A stretch of 60,096 nucleotides of DNA from an uncultured Alphaproteobacteria bacterium (GTDB lineage: Bacteria; Pseudomonadota; Alphaproteobacteria; HIMB59; GCA-002718135). Made by a program: the position numbers and the translations under genes. Below are positions 29,058 to 38,485 of the stretch, one piece after another; within the stretch, counting starts at the first letter, position 1; every line of letters begins with the position of its first letter. Where the stretch lies: NCBI GenBank assembly GCA_902600225.1, contig CACKIH010000007.1, forward strand, positions 1 through 60,096, read 5' to 3'. The notes under the pieces were generated by a model that did not search any database, was not told the DNA's origin, and saw nothing but the letters and a program-made list of their open reading frames with translations.

Positions 29058-30874
29058 TTATACTGAGATAAAAGACCATTTATCAATTCATCATTGAACG
29101 AAATTTCTTTTGTCTTAATAATCTCACTACCAAATGCTGTTTTTAAATCACCTATTAAATTAATATTTGAAGTACTATCACCTTCTTCAGGCATCTTTAT
29201 ACTTTTAATATTAGCAAAATAAATAGCATTTTCATCTGATCCAAAAGATACTTTACCAATATCAGTTTCAAAAATCTTTTGTTTAAATGATATCGGTAAT
29301 TCATCATTATCCTTTAAGGATAAAGTTAAGTTTTCTGCAGGAGTTGTATAAAATTTACTTATATTTGTAAAAATCTCTTTATTATCTTCAAAAATATTTT
29401 CTGCTTGTTCGGTTTTTTTTGTAAATATAAAATCATTTAAAACTCTGTCAAAGATATTATCAATACTCTCTATTTTTGATGGATATATGGCATCAATATT
29501 TACGATAAAAGAAGTATTATTATCAATATCTACTAAATCACTAACAAAATCTTTATTTTGTGTAAAAGAAAATGAAATTACGTTACTTAAAGTAGGGTCA
29601 TCTTCGTTAGTATTGTTTACAATTTTTTTCTTATTGATTAATTTAAGATTATTTTGATCTGCTATTTCAAAAATTGAAAAACCATCAAGTATTTGCTGGT
29701 CAAGACTTGATTTTAGTTCATTGAAGTAATTATCTACTTCAAAATTGGTTAATGTATTATTTATTTTATCCTTAACTTCATCAAATTTTAATTCTTTTTC
29801 TGAAAAAATCTCATCCAAAATAATTATATGATATGCTAAAGTAGTTTGGACTACATCCGATATACTTCCTTTGTCTAATTCAAATATTGCATTTGCAAGT
29901 TCTTCTAAAACTTTATTTCTATCAACATTTTTAAATTCATTGAAAATTATATTATTCTCTTCTGCAAATTTAATAATTTCCTCACTAGATTTTCCAGAAA
30001 TATTTAATTTAAAATTATTTGCTTCTTCTTTTGATTTAAAATTAAATTGTTTAAAGCTTCTTTCTTCTGGATTAATAAATAAGTTTTTATTGTTATTATA
30101 ATATTCTTTAAGACTATTTTCTGAAGGTGAAAAATTTTCTCTAAAGTCACTTTTATTAATCAATATATATGAAATATCTCTCTTTTCATTTGTCATATAT
30201 TCAGAAGAATTATTATTAAAATAATCTAATAGTTCTGTATTATCTTTTGTAATTTGAACTTTATCATAATTTTCAAGTTTAATATCGTTGTACGATATTT
30301 TTAGTAACTCTATTTCTCTACTCTGATTATCATACTTATTAAAATTTATTAGCAATTGTGATGGATAATCTTTTTGAAATAAAACTTGATCAAATACAAA
30401 AGCCCTAGTTTCAAAATCTATCATATCTACTAAATCTTCTATTTTTAAACGTTGATTTCTTAAGAATGTATTTAGTCTATCATTATCTAGTTTATTATTA
30501 ATGTATAAATCTGGAAAATTTCTTTTTGTTTCTTTTGCAATTGTTGTGTCATCTAAAATAAAATTTATTTTGTCAAATTCATTTTCAAATACAGCTCTAT
30601 TTACTAAATTTTGAAGTGCAATTTGATGAACTTGAAAGCTTCTAATTTGATCACCAGTTAGTGGACTTCCAATCATTTGAGAAAATTGGTCAATATTCAT
30701 ATCCATTGATCTAAGAAATTTTGTTGTTGAAATAGGTGTTCCTGAAATATCAGCTACGAAGTTATCAGAATTAAATAAATTTGAATATCTTGTTGATCCT
30801 CTAAAAAAGAACAAACTTGCTGCAAAAAGAATTGCCAGTCCTATCCCAATCCATGATTTTCTAAATGCTCTCAT
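29054..30874 (-). CDS. ppiD: PpiD/SurA-like periplasmic peptidyl-prolyl isomerase
   Basis: A membrane-anchored periplasmic folding factor of 606 residues. One N-terminal span (about residues 8-24) is followed by a SurA_N-like chaperone region and a parvulin-like domain (about 260-380, including IFELDKGSISDVVQTTLAYH), then a long C-terminal chaperone part. Length and plan fit PpiD. Active-site parvulin residues are poorly conserved, so isomerase activity is doubtful. It is the first gene of the trp run and diverges from tpiA across 49 bases. Confidence 0.85.
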   Translation of the reverse strand: MRAFRKSWIGIGLAILFAASLFFFRGSTRYSNLFNSDNFVADISGTPISTTKFLRSMDMNIDQFSQMIGSPLTGDQIRSFQVHQIALQNLVNRAVFENEFDKINFILDDTTIAKETKRNFPDLYINNKLDNDRLNTFLRNQRLKIEDLVDMIDFETRAFVFDQVLFQKDYPSQLLINFNKYDNQSREIELLKISYNDIKLENYDKVQITKDNTELLDYFNNNSSEYMTNEKRDISYILINKSDFRENFSPSENSLKEYYNNNKNLFINPEERSFKQFNFKSKEEANNFKLNISGKSSEEIIKFAEENNIIFNEFKNVDRNKVLEELANAIFELDKGSISDVVQTTLAYHIIILDEIFSEKELKFDEVKDKINNTLTNFEVDNYFNELKSSLDQQILDGFSIFEIADQNNLKLINKKKIVNNTNEDDPTLSNVISFSFTQNKDFVSDLVDIDNNTSFIVNIDAIYPSKIESIDNIFDRVLNDFIFTKKTEQAENIFEDNKEIFTNISKFYTTPAENLTLSLKDNDELPISFKQKIFETDIGKVSFGSDENAIYFANIKSIKMPEEGDSTSNINLIGDLKTAFGSEIIKTKEISFNDELINGLLSQYK

Positions 30875-30884
30875 AAAATTTCTA

Positions 30885-30912
30885 TTGCTTCTATAATATT
30901 AGTTTCTATAAA
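30885..30912 (+). promoter_or_regulatory. Putative tpiA promoter
   Basis: In the 49-base divergent gap, TTGCTT (30885-30890) and TATAAA (30907-30912) are 16 bases apart, and the tpiA ATG follows 11 bases later. This fits a housekeeping sigma promoter. A convincing promoter for the opposite ppiD gene was not found in the same gap, although TATTAT-like boxes occur on that strand. Confidence 0.45.
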
Positions 30913-30923
30913 TAAAAGTAATT

Positions 30924-31643
30924 ATGGTAAATCTTGATAAATATTCCTCAATTTTTATAGCAAATTGGAAATTAAATGGAAATTCGTCATTTTTAAAAGA
31001 TTATTATGAAAAATTAAAAGTTAATTCTAATAATTGTACGATTATCTGCTCACCTTCAATTTACCTAAAATCACTAAAAGGAAATAATGAAAACTTATTT
31101 TGTGGTGCACAAGATGTCTCCTCTTTTAAAGAAGGTGCATATACTGGAGAATTATCCGCCTCAATGCTAAAGGATAATAATATAGATTTTTGTTTGGTTG
31201 GACACTCTGAGCGAAGACAATATTTCGCTGAAACAAATGATAAAGTGAATACTAAAAGTTCAAATCTTATTGAAGAAAATATTATTCCAGTGATCTGCAT
31301 AGGAGAAACCTTAGAACAAAAAGAAAAAAACTTAACAGAAGAAATTTTAACTTCACAAATTAAGGATAGTGTTCCAAATTTAGCAAATCATCAAAATACA
31401 TTAATTGCTTATGAGCCAGTTTGGGCAATAGGAACTGGATTAACTCCAACCTTAGATGAGATAAACCAAGCTCACGAATTAATCAAAAATTTTGATCAAA
31501 AGTTTATTGACTTTAAAGTGCTTTATGGAGGTTCTGTTAACTCTTCAAATTCAAAAGAAATTACTAACTTGAGTCATGTAGATGGCTGCTTAATTGGTGG
31601 AGCATCATTAAAAGTTGATGTATTCAATACAATTATTTCTTGA
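30924..31643 (+). CDS. tpiA: Triosephosphate isomerase
   Basis: Glycolytic and gluconeogenic TIM barrel, 239 residues. Catalytic residues are Lys16 (FIANWKLNGN), His94 (LVGHSERR) and Glu164 (AYEPVWAIGTG); the phosphate loop LYGGSVN is present. Start chosen at ATG 30924, just downstream of a plausible promoter. secG follows after a 32-base gap that contains its own promoter-like boxes. Confidence 0.96.
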   Translation: MVNLDKYSSIFIANWKLNGNSSFLKDYYEKLKVNSNNCTIICSPSIYLKSLKGNNENLFCGAQDVSSFKEGAYTGELSASMLKDNNIDFCLVGHSERRQYFAETNDKVNTKSSNLIEENIIPVICIGETLEQKEKNLTEEILTSQIKDSVPNLANHQNTLIAYEPVWAIGTGLTPTLDEINQAHELIKNFDQKFIDFKVLYGGSVNSSNSKEITNLSHVDGCLIGGASLKVDVFNTIIS

Positions 31644-31667
31644 TTAATGAAATCAATTTAATATAAA
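31640..31667 (+). promoter_or_regulatory. Putative secG promoter
   Basis: TTGATT (31640-31645) and TATAAA (31662-31667) are separated by 16 bases, with the secG ATG 8 bases downstream. The -35 overlaps the tpiA stop codon. The same bases form a 6-base-pair inverted repeat (TTGATT, five bases, AATCAA), which has no U-run and is a weak terminator candidate at best. Confidence 0.45.
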
Positions 31668-31675
31668 GCGCAATT

Positions 31676-31981
31676 ATGACAACTTTAGTAATAATTCAGC
31701 TTATACTTGCTCTTGCCTTGGTTATATTAGTTTTATTACAAGGATCTGATAATGATAGCTTGGGACTTGGTGGTGGAACTTCAACTGGAATGATGTCAGC
31801 TCGAGGTACTGCAAACCTACTTTCTAGGTTAACTGCAATAACTGCTGGTTTATTCATGGTAATGAGTATCGTTCTAACAATTACAGCCTCTATTGGTTCA
31901 GATCGCAATGTTTTAGAATCACTTCCTTCAATTAATACGGAAGAAACTTCAGAAGAACCAACTATACCAGAAAATAATTAA
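31676..31981 (+). CDS. secG: Preprotein translocase subunit SecG
   Basis: Small inner-membrane subunit of the SecYEG channel, 101 residues. Two hydrophobic spans (about 3-20 and 53-73) flank the conserved loop LVLLQGSDNDSLGLGGG with the GTANLLSRLTA segment. An acidic Ser/Glu-rich tail follows. tpiA-secG-pyrG is the usual alphaproteobacterial order. Confidence 0.93.
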   Translation: MTTLVIIQLILALALVILVLLQGSDNDSLGLGGGTSTGMMSARGTANLLSRLTAITAGLFMVMSIVLTITASIGSDRNVLESLPSINTEETSEEPTIPENN

Positions 31982-31985
31982 TAAT

Positions 31986-32027
31986 ATCTTGCTATAACAA
32001 GATCTATTATGTATCACGGTATTCCGT
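31986..32027 (+). promoter_or_regulatory. Two small hairpins in the pyrG leader
   Basis: ATCTTG and CAAGAT (31986-31991, 31998-32003) form a 6-base-pair stem with a 6-base loop. ACGG and CCGT (32016-32027) form a 4-base-pair stem on a TATT loop, ending one base before the pyrG ATG, where a ribosome site would normally be. No U-run follows the first stem, so it is a poor terminator. A role in control of pyrG translation is possible but is inference. Confidence 0.35.
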
Positions 32028-32028
32028 A

Positions 32029-33642
32029 ATGCATTTTGTTTTTATTACGGGTGGAGTAGCATCATCTCTTGGAAAAGGTATAGCCTCAGCTTCGCTTGCA
32101 ACGCTCCTTAAAAGTAGAAAATTTAAAGTAAGAATACGTAAGTTAGATCCTTATTTGAATGTGGATCCAGGAACAATGAGTCCATATCAGCATGGAGAAG
32201 TTTATGTTACAGATGATGGTGCAGAAACAGATTTAGATCTTGGTCATTACGAAAGATTCACAAATCAATCTGCTAAACAATCAGACAGTGTATCGTCAGG
32301 TAAAATTTATTCTAATGTTCTTCTAAAAGAAAGAAAAGGAGATTATCTTGGTTCTACAATTCAAGTTATTCCTCATGTTACTAATGAAATAAAGTCATTT
32401 ATTAATAGTGATTTAAAAAATGAAGATATTGCTATTTATGAAATTGGAGGCACAGTTGGAGATATTGAATCTCTTCCTTTTTTAGAAGCAATACGACAAA
32501 TTAGAAATGATAAAAATATTTCATCAGCATTAATTCATATGACTTATATTCCTTATTTAAGTTCAGCTGGTGAGTTAAAAACAAAACCTACTCAACATTC
32601 AGTTAAAGAACTTCTTAATGCTGGTATTCAACCTGATATCATTATGTGTAGATCAGAGCAACCAATAGATAAGGATTCAATTTCTAAAATATCTTTATTT
32701 TGTAATGTAAAAAAAGAATCTGTAATTCCTGCATTGAATGCTAAATCAATTTATGAAGTTCCTTCATTGTATTCCAAGTATGGTTTGGATGAAGCACTTC
32801 TTAAACAATTAGGCTATAATCCAAAAAATCACAAACTAAATTTAAAGCCTTGGATTGATCTTCAAAAAAAAATTAAAAAGAAAAAACATAAGGTTAAAAT
32901 CGCAGTAGTTGGTAAATATACTAATCTTAAAGATAGTTATAAATCTTTAAATGAAGCATTAGTTCATGGAGGAATAGAAAATTCTGCCGAAGTAGATATT
33001 AAATGGATTAATTCTGAAAAAGAAAACAACCTTAGTTTAATGAAAAAATTAAAAGGTTGTGATGGAATTCTAATTCCAGGTGGTTTTGGTATTCGTGGAA
33101 TTAATGGAAAAATTAATGCCATTAAATTTGCAAGAGAAAACAATATTCCCTTTTTTGGAATATGTCTTGGAATGCAGTTAGCAGTTATTGAAATAGCACA
33201 AAATGTACTAAAAATTAAAAACGCTCATTCTTCAGAATTTAAGAAAACTACTAAATCAGTTGTAGGATTAATGACAGAATGGGTAAATAAAAATAAGATC
33301 GAAAAAAGAGATAAAAATAGTGATAAAGGTGGAACTATGCGTCTTGGAGCATACAAAGCTATTTTGAAAAATAATTCAAAAATCTTTTCGATATATAAAA
33401 ATAAAGTAATTAGTGAGAGACATAGACATAGATACGAAGTAAATCAGAAATTTCTATCAAAATTTGAAAACAAAGGTTATTATTTTAGTGGTATGTCACC
33501 AGATGGATTATTGCCTGAAGTACTTGAGAGTAAAAAACATAAATGGTTTATAGGAGTGCAATTTCATCCAGAGTTAAAATCAAGACCATTAGATCCCCAT
33601 CCTCTTTTTGTATCATTTATAAAGGCTGCAATTAATGATTAA
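32029..33642 (+). CDS. pyrG: CTP synthase
   Basis: Makes CTP from UTP with glutamine as nitrogen donor, 537 residues. The synthetase domain starts with FITGGVASSLGKGIASASLA (P-loop) and has DPYLNVDPGTMSPYQHGEVY in two parts, LNVDPGTM and QHGEVYV. The amidotransferase half holds Cys379 in GICLGMQ and the late FHPEL pair. Start is fixed by the family-like N-terminus. The end overlaps kdsA by 8 bases. Confidence 0.96.
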   Translation: MHFVFITGGVASSLGKGIASASLATLLKSRKFKVRIRKLDPYLNVDPGTMSPYQHGEVYVTDDGAETDLDLGHYERFTNQSAKQSDSVSSGKIYSNVLLKERKGDYLGSTIQVIPHVTNEIKSFINSDLKNEDIAIYEIGGTVGDIESLPFLEAIRQIRNDKNISSALIHMTYIPYLSSAGELKTKPTQHSVKELLNAGIQPDIIMCRSEQPIDKDSISKISLFCNVKKESVIPALNAKSIYEVPSLYSKYGLDEALLKQLGYNPKNHKLNLKPWIDLQKKIKKKKHKVKIAVVGKYTNLKDSYKSLNEALVHGGIENSAEVDIKWINSEKENNLSLMKKLKGCDGILIPGGFGIRGINGKINAIKFARENNIPFFGICLGMQLAVIEIAQNVLKIKNAHSSEFKKTTKSVVGLMTEWVNKNKIEKRDKNSDKGGTMRLGAYKAILKNNSKIFSIYKNKVISERHRHRYEVNQKFLSKFENKGYYFSGMSPDGLLPEVLESKKHKWFIGVQFHPELKSRPLDPHPLFVSFIKAAIND

Positions 33643-34465
33643 AATTAATGTAAAACATTTTTCTATCTCAAATAATTCTCCTTTTATTTTAATTGCAGGC
33701 CCATGTGTAATAGAAAATGAAAGTCACTCATTGATGATTGCAGAAGAACTAAATAAAATATGTGATGATGTTGGAATTAATTTAATTTTTAAATCTAGTT
33801 TTGATAAGGCTAATCGATCAAGTATTAAGAGTGATAGGGGTATTAATCTCGATGACGCATTAAAAATCTTTGAAAAAATTAAAACTAATTTTAATCTACC
33901 AATACTAACCGATGTCCATAATGAGGATCAATGTAATCAATTAAATCAAGATAATATTATCGACATTATTCAAATTCCTGCGTTTCTATGCCGTCAAACA
34001 GATTTATTACTAGCTGCAGGTAGTACAAATAAAATAATTAATGTCAAAAAAGGTCAATTTTTATCACCAACAGATGTAAAAAATATTTTCACAAAAATAG
34101 AAACTACAAATAATAAAAACATCATGATAACTGAAAGGGGAACTACTTTTGGTTACAACACACTAGTAAATGATTTTAAAGGTTTAGATATTATGAAAAA
34201 ATATGAGTATCCTATAATTTTTGATGCCACTCATTCTGTGCAACAACCAGGAGGATTGGGTGATAAAAGTGGTGGTCAAAGAGAACATATTCCTTCATTA
34301 TGTAAAGCTGCTATTTCTATTGGTGTAGCTGGTTTATTTTTAGAAACACATAATGATCCAGATAATGCCCCTAGTGATGGACCAAACATGATTAACATAA
34401 AAGATTTAAAAAATTTATTAATTCAACTTAAACAATTTGATGATATAGCGAAAAAAAATGCATAA
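33635..34465 (+). CDS. kdsA: 3-deoxy-D-manno-octulosonate 8-phosphate synthase
   Basis: Makes KDO-8-phosphate for the lipopolysaccharide core, 276 residues. [40 protein letters not shown] and [12 protein letters not shown] are all typical. An asparagine versus cysteine at the metal site (the family splits into metal-free and metal-dependent classes) was not resolved. It overlaps pyrG and eno by 8 bases each, linking CTP and KDO supply, both needed for CMP-KDO. Confidence 0.95.
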   Translation: MIKINVKHFSISNNSPFILIAGPCVIENESHSLMIAEELNKICDDVGINLIFKSSFDKANRSSIKSDRGINLDDALKIFEKIKTNFNLPILTDVHNEDQCNQLNQDNIIDIIQIPAFLCRQTDLLLAAGSTNKIINVKKGQFLSPTDVKNIFTKIETTNNKNIMITERGTTFGYNTLVNDFKGLDIMKKYEYPIIFDATHSVQQPGGLGDKSGGQREHIPSLCKAAISIGVAGLFLETHNDPDNAPSDGPNMINIKDLKNLLIQLKQFDDIAKKNA

Positions 34466-35738
34466 AATAACAAATATAAAAGCAAGACAAATAATAGATA
34501 GCAGAGGAAATCCTACTGTTGAATGCGATATAGAGTTTGAAAATTCTACCCTTGGAAGAGCTGCGGTTCCAAGTGGAGCATCTACTGGAGTGCATGAAGC
34601 TTTAGAATTACGAGATAATGATAAATCTAAGTATAAAGGTAAAGGAGTTTTGAAAGCAGTAGGAAACATCAATGATAGAATTTCTAATGAACTAGTTGGA
34701 AAATCATTTGAAAATATTTCTTCTTTTGATGATTTTTTATTACAACTAGATGGAACGGAAAACAAATCAAATTTAGGCGCTAATGCAACGCTTGCTGCAA
34801 GTTTAGCTTTTGCAAAATGTTTAGCATCTTCTGAAGGTCATGAATTGTATTCTTTTCTTGGTAAAGAACATACAATGAGTCTTCCAGTTCCAATGATGAA
34901 TATTGTTAATGGTGGATCTCATGCAGATAACGATGTTGATATTCAAGAATTTATGGTTGCTCCAATTGGTGCAAATAACTTTTCAGACGCACTTCAATAT
35001 GGTTGTGAAATATTTCATTCATTAAAGTCACTTTTAAAATCAAAAGGTTTAAACACAAATGTTGGTGATGAAGGTGGATTTGCTCCAAACATAAATAGTT
35101 CTAGTGAAGTTATAGAAACTGTTTTGAAATCAGTGGAGGATGCAGGTTTTAAACCTGGTAAAGATATCTTTCTTTCACTTGATGTTGCATCAACTGAATT
35201 TTACAAAAATAATAAATATGATTTACAAGGAGAAAAAATTGTTTTGTCTTCTGATGAGATGATAAAATATTTAGAGAAATTGGTAAATGCTTATCCCATT
35301 TATTCTATTGAAGATGGAATGTCAGAGGACGATTGGGATGGTTGGTCTAATTTAACATCAACAATAGGAAAAAAAGTTCAGTTAGTTGGTGATGATTTAT
35401 TTGTTACAAATAAAAAAAGATTGCAAAAAGGTATTGCAGAGGGTGCGGGAAATTCTATTTTAGTTAAAGTAAATCAAATAGGAACTCTAAAAGAAACTTT
35501 GGAGTCGATTAAATTAGCAAAAGAAAATAATTTCACTACTATTATTTCACATCGTTCAGGTGAGACAGAAGATACGACGATTGCTGATTTATCAGTTGGT
35601 GTTTCAGCAGGTCAAATTAAAACAGGATCATTATCTAGAACAGATAGAACAGCAAAATATAATCAATTGTTAAGAATTGAAGAAGCATTACAAGGTAAAG
35701 CAAATTATGCTGGATCATCTATCTTAAATAATAAATAA
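34458..35738 (+). CDS. eno: Enolase
   Basis: Glycolytic interconversion of 2-phosphoglycerate and phosphoenolpyruvate, 426 residues. The start block [35 protein letters not shown] and the C-terminal [10 protein letters not shown] and SHRSGETED signature are intact, including the catalytic Lys and Glu motifs. Product PEP is the substrate of KdsA encoded just upstream, with an 8-base overlap. Confidence 0.96.
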   Translation: MHKITNIKARQIIDSRGNPTVECDIEFENSTLGRAAVPSGASTGVHEALELRDNDKSKYKGKGVLKAVGNINDRISNELVGKSFENISSFDDFLLQLDGTENKSNLGANATLAASLAFAKCLASSEGHELYSFLGKEHTMSLPVPMMNIVNGGSHADNDVDIQEFMVAPIGANNFSDALQYGCEIFHSLKSLLKSKGLNTNVGDEGGFAPNINSSSEVIETVLKSVEDAGFKPGKDIFLSLDVASTEFYKNNKYDLQGEKIVLSSDEMIKYLEKLVNAYPIYSIEDGMSEDDWDGWSNLTSTIGKKVQLVGDDLFVTNKKRLQKGIAEGAGNSILVKVNQIGTLKETLESIKLAKENNFTTIISHRSGETEDTTIADLSVGVSAGQIKTGSLSRTDRTAKYNQLLRIEEALQGKANYAGSSILNNK

Positions 35739-35777
35739 TTGACAGTTTCGATCTTAAATATGCTATTTATATAATAA

Positions 35778-36089
35778 ATGAATAAATCTTTAGTTTTAAA
35801 AAATAAATTTTATTTCTATTTATCCTTTTTGTTTACTTTTTTTCTATTTGTTTATCTTCTTTATTTTCTTATAAATGGTGAGAGGGGATTACTGAAATAT
35901 TTCAGTCTTAAAAATCTTAATGCTCAATACAATCAACAATATATGTCCTTAAAAAAGGAAAATGAATTTTACTTAGATAGAATTAAAAGATTACAACCAA
36001 ATACTATAGATTTGGACTATTTAGATGAGACGTTTAGGAAAGTTACAGGATTTACTTCAGAAAACGAAACAGTTATAATTATAGAATAG
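35778..36089 (+). CDS. ftsB: FtsB/DivIC-like septum formation initiator
   Basis: A 103-residue bitopic protein: a basic N-terminus, one span (about 11-32) and a short coiled coil (about 45-75), ending in an acidic tail. The RLQPNTIDLDYLDETFRK part fits the conserved block after the coiled coil in FtsB-like proteins, which bridge FtsL and FtsQ in the divisome. Place between eno and pdhA is the standard alphaproteobacterial location. A TTGACA box at 35739-35744 precedes it, but its best -10 spacing is unclear. Confidence 0.8.
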   Translation: MNKSLVLKNKFYFYLSFLFTFFLFVYLLYFLINGERGLLKYFSLKNLNAQYNQQYMSLKKENEFYLDRIKRLQPNTIDLDYLDETFRKVTGFTSENETVIIIE

Positions 36090-36099
36090 ATTGATTTAT

Positions 36100-36126
36100 T
36101 TGACAAAAAATCACCCTAATTATAAT
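36100..36126 (+). promoter_or_regulatory. Consensus promoter for the PDH operon
   Basis: TTGACA (36100-36105) and TATAAT (36121-36126) are both perfect sigma-70 hexamers but are 15 bases apart, short of the usual 17. The pdhA ATG lies 13 bases after the -10, so the message would have a very short leader and no clear ribosome site. This is the strongest promoter-like sequence I noticed in the window. Confidence 0.6.
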
Positions 36127-36139
36127 TAAAGACTATCAT

Positions 36140-37102
36140 ATGAAGAAACTTCAAAAAGCTGATTACATTAAAATGTATTCTTTTATGCTCAAAATTAGAA
36201 GATTTGAGGAAAGAGCAGCTCAACTTTACGGAATGGGTAAAATAGGTGGTTTTTGTCATTTGTATATTGGCCAAGAAGCTGTTGTTGTTGGTATATTAAT
36301 GACAATTGATAAGAATGACTCAGTTGTAACAACTTATAGAGATCATGGCCATATGATTGCTAGGGGATTAGATCCAAAACGTATTATGGCAGAATTGACT
36401 GGTAGAGAAGATGGTTATTCTGCTGGTAAGGGCGGTTCAATGCATATGTTTTCAAAGGAAAATAATTTTTATGGTGGTCATGGCATTGTAGGAGCTCAAG
36501 TACCAATTGGAACCGGTATAGCTTTCACACATAAATATAATGGGGAAAAAAATATATGCAGAACATATATTGGTGATGGAGCGATGAACAATGGACAAGT
36601 TTTTGAAGCTTTTAATCTAGCTGCTTTATGGAAGCTTCCTGTTTTATACATTATTGAAAATAATAAATATGGAATGGGCACATCTGTAGATAGAGCGGCA
36701 GCGGGATTAGACTTATATAAAAGAGGGGAGGCATTTGGCATTCCTGGTGAGAAGGTGGATGGAATGAATGTATTTTCAGTTATAGAAGCAGCAGATAAAG
36801 CAGGTAAGTATGTCAGAGAGGGGAATGGGCCTTATATTATTGAAGTACAAACATATCGATATAGAGGACATTCAATGTCAGATCCTGCAAAATACAGAAC
36901 AAAAGAAGAATTAGATAATTATAAGCAAACCGATCCTATTGAAATAGTCAAAGCTGAAATTTTAAAGAAAAAAATTGCAACTAATGATGAAATTGAAAAA
37001 ATTAATAAAGATACTTTAGAAGAAATTAAAAATGCAGCTGAATTTGCAACCAATAGTCCTTTTCCAAAGGACAGCGAACTTTATACGGATGTTTATCTAT
37101 AA
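36140..37102 (+). CDS. pdhA: Pyruvate dehydrogenase E1 component, alpha subunit
   Basis: ThDP-binding half of the E1 heterotetramer, 320 residues. GQEAVVVG, TYRDHGHMIARG, KGGSMHMF, the ThDP motif starting GDGAMNNGQ and closing with IIENN, and the phosphorylation-loop-like TYRYRGHSMSDPAKYR are present. It heads a pdhA-pdhB-pdhC-lipA run behind a consensus promoter and supplies acetyl-CoA to the citrate synthase encoded elsewhere in the window. Confidence 0.95.
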   Translation: MKKLQKADYIKMYSFMLKIRRFEERAAQLYGMGKIGGFCHLYIGQEAVVVGILMTIDKNDSVVTTYRDHGHMIARGLDPKRIMAELTGREDGYSAGKGGSMHMFSKENNFYGGHGIVGAQVPIGTGIAFTHKYNGEKNICRTYIGDGAMNNGQVFEAFNLAALWKLPVLYIIENNKYGMGTSVDRAAAGLDLYKRGEAFGIPGEKVDGMNVFSVIEAADKAGKYVREGNGPYIIEVQTYRYRGHSMSDPAKYRTKEELDNYKQTDPIEIVKAEILKKKIATNDEIEKINKDTLEEIKNAAEFATNSPFPKDSELYTDVYL

Positions 37103-37105
37103 ATT

Positions 37106-38485
37106 ATGAGCACAGAAATTTTAATGCCCGCATTATCTCCAACAATGACAGAAGGAAATCTGTCTAAGTGGTTAATTAAAAAAGGGGATACTGTTAAGGC
37201 TGGTGATCTGATAGCAGAAATTGAAACTGATAAAGCAACAATGGAAGTAGAGGCGGTAGATGAAGGCGTTGTTCTTGATCTTTTATTTAAAGAAGGAGAA
37301 GCCAATATTCCAGTAAATCAAGTTATAGCGATTATTGGCGATCCAAATGAAAAAGTTGAAGTAAAAAAAGAAGCTCCCATTGAAAAAGTGATTGAAGAAA
37401 AGAAAATTGAAAAAAATATTGAGACAAAAATTGAGAATAAGAAAGCTGATATAATCGATACACCATCACCTAAAATAGAAGAAGATAGAAATTTAAGTTC
37501 AGAAGAAATTACTATGCGCCAAGCACTAAGAGACACAATGGCCGAAGAAATGAGAAAGGATAATAAAGTTTTCATACTTGGAGAGGAAGTTGCCGAGTAT
37601 CAAGGTGCATATAAAGTAACGCAAGGTCTTCTGCAAGAATTTGGCAAAGAAAGAGTATTAGATACTCCTATTTCTGAACATGGATTTACTGGATTAGCAG
37701 TTGGAGCAGCATTTAAAGGATTGAGACCAATCTTAGAATTCATGACTTTTAATTTTTCTATGCAAGCAATTGATCAAATTATAAATTCAGCTGCAAAAAC
37801 ACTTTACATGTCTGGAGGACAAATTAATTGCCCTATTGTTTTTAGAGGACCTAATGGTGCCGCGGCCCAAGTTGCTGCACAACATAGTCAGGATTTTTCT
37901 TCCTGGTATTCTCAAGTGCCAGGTTTAAAAGTTATTGCGCCATCTACTCCTTATAACGCAAAAGGTTTGTTAAGATCTGCAATATCAGATCCAAATCCCA
38001 TAATTTTTCTAGAAAATGAAATTCTTTATGGATTAAAAGGTCCTGTTAATAATGACATTAACTTCTCAATACCAATTGGAAAAGCAAATATAGAAAAAGA
38101 AGGAAAAGATTTAACGATTGTAACGTATTCAATAATGTTGCAAAAATCAAAAGAAGCGGCATTAAGATTAAAAGAGGAATACAATTTAGATGCAGAAATT
38201 ATTGATTTACAAACTTTACGACCTTTGGATACGGAAACAATTTTAAATTCAGTTAAAAAAACTAATAGACTAATTACTGTAGAAGAGTCCTGGCCATTTG
38301 GTAGTGTTGGTTCTGAAATTGCAAATATTGTTCAAAGGGATGCATTTGATTATTTAGATTCACCAGTGATAAAAGTTAATAGTGCGGATGTTCCAATGCC
38401 ATACGCATTGAGCTTAGAAAAATTATATCTTCCTCAAGTTGATGATATTATAAATGCTGCAAAAAAAGTAAGTTATATAAAATAA
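37106..38485 (+). CDS. pdhB: Pyruvate dehydrogenase E1 component, beta subunit with N-terminal lipoyl domain
   Basis: 459 residues: a biotinyl/lipoyl domain (1-78, lipoylated Lys43 in [11 protein letters not shown]), a Lys/Glu/Ile-rich linker (about 86-120), then a normal E1-beta transketolase domain with [29 protein letters not shown] and [12 protein letters not shown]1-beta carrying its own lipoyl arm is known in Alphaproteobacteria. The arm is highly similar to that of pdhC. Spacing is 3 bases from pdhA and none to pdhC. Confidence 0.95.
   Translation: MSTEILMPALSPTMTEGNLSKWLIKKGDTVKAGDLIAEIETDKATMEVEAVDEGVVLDLLFKEGEANIPVNQVIAIIGDPNEKVEVKKEAPIEKVIEEKKIEKNIETKIENKKADIIDTPSPKIEEDRNLSSEEITMRQALRDTMAEEMRKDNKVFILGEEVAEYQGAYKVTQGLLQEFGKERVLDTPISEHGFTGLAVGAAFKGLRPILEFMTFNFSMQAIDQIINSAAKTLYMSGGQINCPIVFRGPNGAAAQVAAQHSQDFSSWYSQVPGLKVIAPSTPYNAKGLLRSAISDPNPIIFLENEILYGLKGPVNNDINFSIPIGKANIEKEGKDLTIVTYSIMLQKSKEAALRLKEEYNLDAEIIDLQTLRPLDTETILNSVKKTNRLITVEESWPFGSVGSEIANIVQRDAFDYLDSPVIKVNSADVPMPYALSLEKLYLPQVDDIINAAKKVSYIK

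Noticed and set aside
31640-31656. Intrinsic terminator after tpiA
   Set aside because: The 6-bp inverted repeat has an AT-only stem apart from one pair and no U-run; it overlaps a better promoter reading.
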